Of a stretch of 64,000 nucleotides of DNA, positions 53,815-64,000 are shown in pieces (the first letter of the stretch is position 1; the number at the start of each line of letters is the position of its first letter). Under the pieces are notes generated by a model. It was given only the letters and a program-made list of their open reading frames with translations. It ran no database searches and was not told the origin of the DNA. The position numbers and the translations under genes are program-made. The DNA comes from Epiperipatus broadwayi (Eukaryota; Onychophora; Udeonychophora; Euonychophora; Peripatidae), in NCBI GenBank assembly GCA_028023455.1, contig JAQFVV010012442.1:622001-686000 (forward strand). Direction: 5' to 3'.

Positions 53815-56800
53815 ATACAATTATGACAGTCAAAAAGAAACCATGGCCCTTATTCCCAGGAGACTGTAAATTCATCAACAAAGGCAGTGGTTGGTGGCCA
53901 AAGGAAGAGGGTTCTAAGAATCCCCTGATTGCATACTTAGGCTGCAATTTGATGATGACTTTTTATTTAGGTACTTAAAACTGCAGATCACTTTCATGCG
54001 AAGGAAAATTGCAAGAGTGAGAAGAAGAACTGTCTTATATTAAATGGGACATTATTGGATTTTGTGAAGTTAGAAAATAAATGAAGAAACAATTGATTTA
54101 AAAAGTGAACATATACTCTACTATAATGGTACAAATATTGGAAATACAAGTGGACTAGGATTCATTATAAATAAAATATGTAAGAATAACATTTTGGAGA
54201 TCAATGGTGTATCAACCAGAGTGGCATGATTACTTTTACAACTGAATAGCAGATACCAAATGCAGATAATTCAGGTTTATTCCCCAACATGTTCTCATAG
54301 TGATGAAGTAGTAGAAGATTTTTAAATGGATGTACAAAAGGCTTTTGATCAGATTAAACAATATTTTAAAATTGTTATGGGAGACTTTAATGCTAGAATT
54401 GGTAATCAAGTGAATGTTGAAAATGTAGATAATTTTGATTATGGTAATAGAAATGAGAGAGGACATAGACTTGTGGAGTTTGTAGAAAAAAAAAAAAACT
54501 TTATACACCTGGGTCTCGGTTTATGCGGATTACTTTAATGCAATTTTGAAGTTATGTGATTCATGTTTCTTCTTAATATCTTTCATATTTCACTATATTT
54601 ATTAGATATCAAGAAATTTAAATTATTAATAACTTATTTTGAATGAAATACTTTTTTTTTCAAAAATAAAAAGTGATATTAGCAGCTAACATGAAAATAG
54701 GCTGAAGTTATCTTAGCTTCTATGTAAATAACCTACTTATACTAATGAATAAATAATAATAATGGATGTATATATACATATAAAAATATCACAATAAATA
54801 TTCAAAAATTTTAAACTTTTAAAATGTATTTTGTTAATTATAACAGAAATAAATATTTTTTTAGGTTTTTTTAAATAAATAATAAGGAAGATTTTATTGA
54901 TTTTATAAACTGAAAATAATTATTCTAATGATAATCTCTAATCTTTTTGATTTAATTACGATCTCAATTTTTAATATAGAAACAAAAAATAATTAACACA
55001 TTTCAAGACTGAAAGTGGTGCTAGAAGTATATCACATTACAAGTCTGATTTCTTAACATTTCACAAACGAACACATATTGTCAAATAGCCAAATAACTGC
55101 TAATGTTTAAAATATATATGAAAAAATGTACAATTAAATACTGTAGTTAATAAAAAAAGTTTGTCTTGTATTATTTTTTTTCAAATATTTGAAATATTTT
55201 ATTAGTCATACTTTATTTCCTTATTTTTTTAATGTGAATTTCAAAGTAATTTTTCCTTCTTGCTTTCTTTTATGCGAATTTTGAAAATTACAACCCCTAT
55301 CACCATTTTTCAAGGTAAGTTAGTCTATTTTTGCGAGATTTTTTTGTGGATGTTTTCTGAGGAACTTATCTACCACATAAAATGAGACCCAGGTGTATTA
55401 TGAATTTTTTTTTTGCAGAAAAATGTTAAAAGGAAATGACATTGAAGCATCCAAATGAAGATACAGCAGAATTGGACTATATTTTCACTAACAGAAAATA
55501 CATATTTCAACATTGTAATGTTCTTAATAAAATTAACACAGGAAGTGATAATCGATTAGTAAGATGTAAAATACTTGTTAATGGAAATCTAAAGAGACAG
55601 AAATTATTAAGAAAAACAATATTTACAGTTGAAATTCCCAAATCATCAGAAACCATTCTAATGAATTTACATTAGAACTTACAAATTGGTTTCAATTATT
55701 AGTAGATTTTAAACATGATTTAGATTTGAATGATATTAACAGGAAAATAAGAGAAACACTTTAAAAAACTGCAACAAAGATAACTAGTAGAAAAATGCAG
55801 CAATTGACTGATAAAATTTCTACTGAGACTACACAATTTATGAAGAAAGGAAGGGATGTGTGGTCATACAACAATGATGCATTGAAAAAGATTGAATATC
55901 TCAATTTTGTAAAATGGTGTGGAAAAGAGTTGAAAATGATATAAGAAAGTATAATTGTGAACTATCAAGAAAAGCTGTAAAAGAAAATAAAAGTCTAAAG
56001 AGTGTAAAACAATATTTTGGTATTGGTAGGAAATTTATATTGGTAATAAGAAAAAAAGATGGAATTGTTACTAAAAAGAGAGATGACATCATGAATGTGT
56101 AAAAGACTTCTATCAAAAATTATATAATAATAAAGAATAAGTGCCTTTTATATGTATTATAACGTCCAAATTGCCCAGAATTTTGAATTAGGAAATGAGC
56201 ATGCAATTAAATTTATTAAGAAAGGGAAGGTTCCAGATAATGATGGATATATAATTAATATATTAAAAAGAACAGGTGAAGAAATAGAAAAAATATTAAC
56301 AAAGTTATATACCAAATGTCTAAATGATAAAGATGTACCACATGATTGGAACAATGCAGTATTAATATTAATATTTAAAAAACGTAAGATAATTACAACT
56401 CGTCTATAGAAAACACTGGATTTCCATCAACCAAGAAAACAAGCTGGATTTAAAAGTGGTTTTAGTGCAGTAGATCATATCAAGGTATTGAGAGAAGTTA
56501 TAGAAAAAACAAATGAATATGAGTTGTCATTATGCTTAGGATTTGTAGATTATGAAAATGCATTTGATTCTATAAACATTTCTTCAGTGTTTAAAGCATT
56601 GGATCATCAAGGTGTATATCCAAAATATTGTCATATTTTAAAGAATATAGTGTATATCCAAAATATTGTCATATTTTAAAGAATATGTATAAAAATGCAA
56701 CAGCAACAAATATATTACATAATGATAGTAGAAAAATCAACATTGAAAAGGGTATAAGACATGTAACTCCATATCTCCAAAACTTTTTACAGCAGTGCTG

Positions 56801-57560
56801 CAAGAAGTATTTTGTCGAATAAAATGGAAAGCTAAAGGAGTGAAAGTAAATGGAGATTATTTAAGTCATTTAGATTTTTCAGATAATGTAGTTGTTTTTG
56901 CAAATAATATTTTAGGGTTACAGTAAATGTTGCAGGAGATATGAAATGAAAATTGGAATGTACGACTAAAGATAAATGTTAAAAAGACTAAAGTAAAGTT
57001 TAATCAATTTTCTCAAAATGTGAAAATAAAGATGGATTATGATGAGTTAGAAAAAGGTAACAGTTACAAATAATTTTGTCAGGTTATTAATACAGATGCA
57101 AACATAATGAATGAAATTAATCACAGAATTCAACTTGGTTAGAATGCTTTTGGTAAAAATAACTTTATACTAAAAGCAAATATGCCTATGTGTTTGAAAA
57201 GGAAGGTTTTTAATAAATGTGTTTTGTCAGTTCTTACTTATGGATCTGAGACTTGGACACTTAACAGAAGAGCAATACAGAGACTTCAGACCACTCAAGC
57301 AAGTATGGAGAGATGCATATTGGGAGTAACAAGAAGAGATCGAAAATGCAATTTATGGTTAAGAGAACAAACCAGTGTTACTGACCTCATTGAAAAAATT
57401 AAATGACTGAAGTGGCATTGGGCTGGACATATTTCTAGAGAAGATGATAATAGATGGGCAGGGTTGATGTGGATAAGACAAGCTACAGATAGAAAAAGAT
57501 GGATTGAAATTGGTGAGACCTTCAACCTACAGTGGATTGATAATGGTTGTTGATGATGAT
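53815..57560 (+). mobile_element. RTE-clade LINE, copy 2, interrupted by a MITE
   Basis: Similar to copy 1 from just before its start codon (AATTATGACAG) to its 3' end, but full of stops. The endonuclease part is split by an 891-bp insertion at 54505-55395. Recognisable pieces: GDFNARIG near 54380, YENAFDS near 56550, TRRDRKCN near 57330. A tandem duplication of about 40 bp (56611-56687) lies in the RT. Confidence 0.8.
54505..55395. mobile_element. Mariner/pogo-type MITE with TA target duplication
   Basis: Terminal inverted repeats CACCTGGGTCTC(G/A).TTTATG(C/T)GG of about 23 bp, flanked on both sides by TA. The interrupted RTE sequence (CTTTATATTATGAATT in copy 1) is restored exactly if the element and one TA are removed. 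No transposase frame: a non-autonomous Tc1/mariner/pogo-type element. A partial sister copy is at 49885-50290. Confidence 0.85.
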
Positions 57561-57696
57561 ATATATTAACTGAAATGAGGCCCTTTGATTCCTCTTGGAA
57601 GCCTTAAAGAAACTGAGCAGGGCAAATTCCTTATGTCCACTCCATTTGTTCTTGTTGTTGCAGCTGTTATTACTATGTGTTTATTCATATTGTATA

Positions 57697-60600
57697 TGAA
57701 GATGGATGGACTGCTCACCAACATGCATTAACCAGCTTGGTGAGTTTATTGGCTTTTTACCTCTGAGTTTAAAATCAAGAAACTCCATGACCTTTCTTCT
57801 CAGTTTTTCAATAAGCCTAAAAAATGTTTGTGTAAATGATAAAAAAAATTACAGTAGATGTATACAATTATGATAGAAAAAATAAATCATGACCCTTATT
57901 CCCAGGAAGCTGTAAATTCGACAATCAAGACAGTGGTTGGTGACTAATGGTGGGGGGTGAGAAGAATACCTTGATTGTGGACACAAGGTGCCATTTGATT
58001 ATGACTTTTTATTTAGGTACTTACATCTGCAGATCACTTTCAAAGGTAATAAGATAGCAAGAATTAGAAGAACTGTCTTATATTAAATGAACATTATTGG
58101 CCTTTGTGAAGTAAGAAGAAAAGATAAAAAGACAATTGATTTAAAAAGTGGACATGTAGTCTATAATAAAGGCACAACTATTGGAAATACAAGTGGAGTA
58201 AGATTCATTATAAATAAAAAATGAAAGAAGAACATTGTGGATATTGATGGTGTATCAGACAGAGTAACAAGATTAGTTATCCAACTTAATAGCAGATACC
58301 AAATGCATATAATTCAGGTTCATGCCCCAACATGTTTTCATAGAGATTAAGTATTAGAAATTTTTAGACGGATTTACAATAGGTTTTTGATCAGAGTTAT
58401 CAACATTTTAAAATAGGTAAGGGAGTTTTTAATCCTAGAATTGATAAACAAATAAAGATGAAAGTGCTGTAGGTAAATTTGGGTGTGGTAATAGAACTAA
58501 GGGAGGACAAAGACACGTGGAGATTGCAGAAAACGAAAAACTTTATATTATGAATTTTTTTTGAGAAAAATGTTAAAAGGAAATGAACATGGAAGCATGC
58601 AAGTGAACGTACACCAGAGTGGCTTATACTTTGACTAACATAAAATACATATTTCATGATTGTAATGGTCTTAATAAATTTAACACAGGTAGAGGCAAAA
58701 TACGTGTTACTGCAAAATTAAAGAGTAAAAATTACTAAGAAAAGCAATATTTACAGTTGATATTCTTAAACTTCAGAAATATTCTAATTAATTTAGATTA
58801 GAACTTACAAATCAGTGTCAACTATTAGTAGATTTTGAACATGATTCAGATTTGAATGAAATTAATATGAAAATAATTGACACACTTTTAAAAACTGCAA
58901 CAAAGATAGCTGGGAAAAAATCAGCAATCTACCAATAAAATTTCTATTGAGACTAGAGAATTTATGAAGAAAAGAAGGAATGATGCATTAAAAACGACTG
59001 AGTATCTCAAATTTTGTAAAATGGTGCGGAAGAAAGTTGAAAATGATATAAGAAAATATAAATGTGAACTAGCAAGGAAAGATATAGAAGGGAATAAAAG
59101 TTTCAAGAGTGCAAAACAACACTTTGATATTGGTTGGAAATTTATATTTGCAATAAAAAAATGATTGAATTCTAAAAAGAGGGATAATTTCATGAAATGG
59201 ATAGAAAACTTTTATCAAAGTTATATAGTACTAAAGAACAAGTAACTTCTATATCAATTACATCTTCCTTCTTGCACAAAATTTTAAATGAAGAAGTGAG
59301 ACATGCAATTAAATGTATGAAGAAATGAAATTCTTCCAGGTAATGATGGAATTATAATTGATATATTAAAAGAATACAGTGAAGAAATAGAAAAAAAAAA
59401 TAGCAACTTATATACCAATGGTTTAAATGTTAAGGATTTACCAAATGATTGGAAGAATGCAGTATTAATATTAATATTTTAAAAAGGTGATAAAGAAGAT
59501 ATAGAAATTACAGATCTATCAGCATTTTAGCAGTTTTATATCATTTTTTACCAAGATATTTGCAAGTCGTCTACTGACAACATTCGATTTCCACCAACCA
59601 CGAGAACAAGCTGGATTTAAAAGTGGTTTTAATACAGTAGATCATATCCAGATATTGATGGAAGTTATAGAAAGAGAAATGAGTATGAATTGCCATTATG
59701 TTTTGGATTTGAATATTGTGAAAAGGCATTTGATTCTATAAACATTTATTCAGTGATTATATCATTGGATCGTCAAGGTAAAGAACCAGGATATTGTCAT
59801 ATTTTAAAGAATATTTATATAGATGCAACCGCAATAATAAGATTACATAAGGATTATGGGATATTCAACATTGAGAAGGGAGTAAGGCAGGGTGACTCCA
59901 TATCTCCATAACTTTTTACAGCAGTGCTTCAAGTAGAAATTTGTGGATTAAAATGGAAGATAAAGCAGTAAACGTAAATGGAATTTATTTGAGTCATCTA
60001 GATTATGCAGTTGAAGTAGTTGTTTCTGCAAATATTGCTTTAGAACTGCATAAAATGTTGCAGGAGTTATCAGATGAAAGTATGAATGTAGGACTAAAGA
60101 TAAATTGTAAAAAGACTAAAGTAATATTTAATGGATTTTCTCAAAATATGAAAATAATGAGTGATTATGATGAGTTAAAAGAAGTTAACACTTACAAACA
60201 CGTTGGTCAAATTATTAATACAAACAGAAATATAATGGATGAAATTAATCATACAATTAAACTTGGTTGGAGTATTTTTGGGATAATATCTTGATACTAA
60301 AAGTAAATATGCCTATGTGTTTGAAAAGGAAGGTTTTAACAAATGTGTTCTATCAGTTTTACATATGGTTCCGTGGCTTGGACCCTTAATAGAAAAGCAA
60401 TACAGAGACTTGAGATCACTCAAAGAAGTATAGAGGAATGCATGTTGGGAGTGACAAGAATAGATCAAAAATGCAATATATGGGTAAGATAACAAACATC
60501 TGTTAGTGACCTTATTGAAAAAAAAGTCTGAAGTGGCATTGGGTTGGACATATTTCTAAAAGAGATGATAATAGATGGACAATTGAAATCGTAAACAGGA

Positions 60601-60757
60601 TTCCAAGAGATTGTAAAAGAAAGAGATTATTTGAGAGATAGATGGATAAAATAAGAAAGTGTGCAGGGGTGATGTGGAGAAGAGAAGCTAAAGATCGGAT
60701 AAAATGGATTGATCTTGAGGAGACCTTCATCTTGCAGTGGATTGATACTGGTTGATT
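57697..60757 (+). mobile_element. RTE-clade LINE, copy 3
   Basis: Includes the 5' UTR shared with copy 1 (GATGGACTGCTCACCAACAT near 57706) and runs to the 3' end (GTGGATTGATACTGGTTGAT near 60735) and a short TA tail. Coding pieces: 58964-59164, 59690-59911 (CEKAFDSI, GVRQGDSISP) and 59941-60294. Many stops make it the most decayed of the three. Confidence 0.8.
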
Positions 60758-63590
60758 ATATATATATATATTCTAACCTCCCCCACCGCACGTCCTCTCC
60801 AAAATTTATATATACTGTTTAAATTCCGGGTTCTAGCTCAGTTACCAAATAAATAAATGAAATATTCAGCATTAATAAAAAATGATTACTAGCTCTAATC
60901 TTTAAAATACAAATACGGTTATATTTTTTAAAATGAATTAACAAATATTTACTATTTTCATGAGACATGGAGTGACGATACGGGGAACGAGATAGACTAC
61001 ATTGAGATATTATCCTTACGATACTATCTCAATGGCATAAGAACACTATTTCCTTTTTACTATATCAAATAACTAACTCATAGTATTCTTACGACTTTCT
61101 AAGCTCTTTTCACTACGATTAAAATAATAATCATGTCTTAATATTCTTTGTAATAAGAATCTAGCTCAATTAATTAAAATAAAATAGAATAAATAAAATA
61201 AAGAAAATCTCAGGTTCATAACTTGTATTCTAACTGATTTAAAATTACGGTAGTAAACTATGAAAAGGGAATTTTATTGTCATAATCTACTACACAGCAA
61301 CTAACAATAATAAAAATAATAATAACAACAATAGTATAATATAATCTTATTTCTTCCTAAATGAAATAATAAATATGTACGTGGTAGTATTTTAATAATC
61401 TGACAACAGAATACGTGTGGCAACATTAGCATATATTTTAATGTAATATTGTGGCAACCGACTTATGACCAATAAATAATATAAAATTATGATCTTTTAA
61501 TTTTTTAATATACCAATAAATTCTCAAAATTATTATAACACTTTTATGTTTACCTATTTTCGTGCAAAAATTATATGTCTGTTTCAATTATAAGTGTATC
61601 GTGAGATCATGCATCCATGTGGAGAAATAACAACGAAGACACAAAACTTTTAAAATAAATTTACAACAAAGTTTATTAATAACATAGATAAATAATATTT
61701 TACATTATGTACATTGGATATCCTTACTCTCCTATCACAACTTATTTTACTAGTTTATAAAAAATGAAAATCAAACTTCTATTTATTTTCCTAGTTAACT
61801 CTTATCTTTTAAATGCTTAAGAAAATACAGTATTATTATTATTGGATTTCTTAATATGGTTAGCTTGTTACAAAATGAATTTATTATATAATTATCATTA
61901 ACACTTTGTATCCCTACTATTATTAAAATTATATTTTTACAAAATTACATTCGTATTAAAAATTATACAAAATAATAAAATTCTAGTTTTATATTGGTTG
62001 TATGGAATCCTACTAATTCAAACATTCTTCTACATTCGGTATTAGGTTTTATTGTTCATTATCCGATGTTTGTTAATCCTAATATATTCATTCAAGCCTT
62101 ACTTCGGATGATAATTACAACTATTAACATACCATGCACAAATATATGTTTATTACACATTATTGAATTATTTTCTTAATAAATATGCAATATTTATTTT
62201 CTAAAATATTATTTAAAACATTCAAATTTTATTATCACTTTTAAAAAAAAACTTTGTTTAGATTTCTCTTTTTTAAAAATCTTATATTCATTTCCGAATT
62301 AATTTTAAACTGTATTATATGATTCTTTCTCTCTTTATGATATTTTGGACTTTCACTTTTAAAATTACACAATTCTAGACATTTCAGCAAATAAACTATT
62401 CTTACATAAACGATAACATATCTTCAATTCTATTTTATTCATTATTTCTTTGAAAATATCTTTCTGACGATGCAGATTCACGAAACAAGGATAGCGAAGA
62501 TAGATGCATAGGATCAAAATATAACTAGAATATTACTCATCATAAACCTTGACAATAATGGCACAGTGAATTTAAAAGACACTATAGAGGAGTGACCTTT
62601 ATCTGTCTACCAACCTCTATTATAGGAGTGATGCTAAAGCTATTTCTTCAGCTTTATTATAACATCAAAAAAGTTTAAAGATATACAAAAACACTGTCCA
62701 AACTATGTGTGTTCAGTCATAGGATTTAGTTAACTATACTGAAATCACACAAACTAACTATGATCCAAATACTTTATTTTTCTTATTTCTTAACAAAAAA
62801 CATCATCTTGGTTTCCTCTACACTAGTACTACCAAGTCACTATCCGATCTTATTTCTCAAGATTTTTCTATACAGTACATCGACAAATTCCTAACTGCAT
62901 TTCTAACAATAATAAAATTCATTTATTACAAAACTATTCCGCTGTTCTATAAGAAAATCTTTTTACTACTTTCCTCGTATATTTTATCATATACAAACTA
63001 TTATAAAAAATATTTGAATACTTTATCATATGAAAGTTCAAAAGAAACACACAATTGTTCTGATAACTTATATTATTACTATACTTTAAATAACTTATTG
63101 CATGCATATTCAGAATTACTCCTATCTCATAATATGTCAAAATGTTGCATATAATGTGTACATATAATTTAAACTTTCACACATCATTCTTAATTAATAG
63201 ATGATCTAAAAAAAATACATTATGCATTATAAATAAACATCAAAATTACCAAACGATCTTTATCTTCTCGATCGCGTTTTGTAGGCTTCACCATCCCATT
63301 GATTCTTGTAGATATAAAACTTCCATACATACACTTTATTTTTAAAACAATATTTCTATCATTCTATTAAGCTATTATATTTAAATTTTTTTTAATATTA
63401 CTAAATTTATGTTTATATGTTTTCCCTAATCTCACATAACATTTTATATTTTAAATATAATCATTAAAAAATATTCAAATTATATTTACGGTACTTCTTT
63501 ATCGAACTTGCTTGAAAACTGTTCATATTAAAGCTAAAAAAAAATGTATATTATTTCTTCTTCAGTCACTTAATGTCCTATTTTAAGGTA
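60758..63590. other. AT-rich non-coding stretch
   Basis: No supported genes. A stem of 8 bp (TTGAGATA...TATCTCAA) occurs at about 60999-61031. At 63247-63307 on the minus strand a short open stretch reads INGMVKPTKRDREDKDRL between a CTACAAG and a GTAATT; it could be a tiny exon but support is thin. Confidence 0.4.
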
Positions 63591-63599
63591 AAACAATTA

Positions 63600-63960
63600 T
63601 TACTCTTTTTAATAAAATTCATAGACGACAATCCTTGGTTTTCATAATCTTGAATATAATTATCAATTCATGATATCAATTTATCCTGTAAAGAAAAAAA
63701 AACGTCTCCATATTCTCTTCTAATATTGTCTGCTAATATTTTCCCGCGCGACTTTTCCGATGCATCTTCTAGGTACTTTATTTAAATCTTCAATAAAATT
63801 TTCTGTTTCCATGGATCCAATTTCATTAAGTAATTTAATTTTATATTTTTCAAATCAAGCATTTTCTCCATTGAATACTTTATAATATTTTTTTCTGATT
63901 AGATAAAGTTTTTCGGCTCCTTTTCTATAAAACATAATAATTCTTTCATATTATTCTATA
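63600..63960 (-). pseudogene. Decayed coding-like remnant, unknown family
   Basis: On the minus strand, frames read METENFIEDLNK and, after a frameshift, YLEDASEKSRGKILADNIRR then EYGDVFFSLQDKLIS before a stop and DNYIQDYENQGLSS. The mixed, protein-like composition is unlike the surrounding AT-rich DNA. No family is recognised; it could be an old transposon or gene fragment. Confidence 0.3.
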
Positions 63961-64000
63961 ACTTTTCCTTTATTTTAAAATTCTGGAACTATATTTTTGT

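Noticed and set aside
63693-63712. Splice acceptor TTTCTTTACAG on the minus strand
   Set aside because: All three frames after it hit stops within a few codons, so no exon follows.

Overview
This window reads as nuclear DNA of an animal: very AT-rich, full of long (TA)n and (AAT)n microsatellites, and built almost entirely of mobile elements and repeats. The only convincing host coding sequence is one internal exon on the minus strand (37642-37992). The combination of a Tx1-type LINE, RTE LINEs, Penelope-like (PLE) remnants, long-LTR Gypsy-like elements and a ribozyme-bearing satellite fits a metazoan. A weak SINE-like match near 900-960 hints at a mollusc or cephalopod, but species cannot be fixed from the sequence alone.

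Layout. 1-390 is plain AT-rich DNA. 391-5640 is a decayed Tx1/L1-type LINE bracketed by two self-complementary trinucleotide arrays. 5640-11990 is non-coding, with TA runs and small degenerate tandem repeats. 12108-21253 is a complete minus-strand LTR retrotransposon (2.6 kb LTRs, PPT, tRNA-Lys-type PBS, a gag-like pseudogene, no pol) inserted in a (TA)n tract. About 23279-34122 is a second long-LTR element, plus strand and also in (TA)n. Its internal reading frame begins as a coiled-coil gag and then holds a long acidic segment with repeated DME(M/I)T motifs like the MELT motifs of the kinetochore scaffold KNL1. 34178-35022 holds a foldback element and family repeats. 35145-36655 holds two PLE 3' ends in inverted arrangement, with GIY-YIG endonuclease remnants.

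38816-47016 is a satellite of about 400-bp units, about 16 in one orientation followed by inverted blocks. Each unit carries a recognisable, variably decayed hammerhead ribozyme core on the strand opposite to the main array. Each unit is also rich in short perfect stem-loops, the organisation expected of an animal retrozyme (a small circular-RNA retroelement). This is the most interesting content of the window. For the main array the ribozyme strand is also the sense strand of the host exon at 37.6-38.0 kb.

47873-49566 is a degenerate foldback element. 50400-60757 contains three head-to-tail RTE LINE copies; the first keeps an intact AP-endonuclease domain and the second is interrupted by a TA-flanked mariner/pogo-type MITE. 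Two adjacent TA-cored palindromes sit just before the first copy. 60757-64000 is AT-rich sequence with one decayed coding-like stretch near the end.

Apart from the exon, no gene network can be read here: the elements are mostly broken. Coordinates of repeat edges were judged by eye and may be off by several bases.
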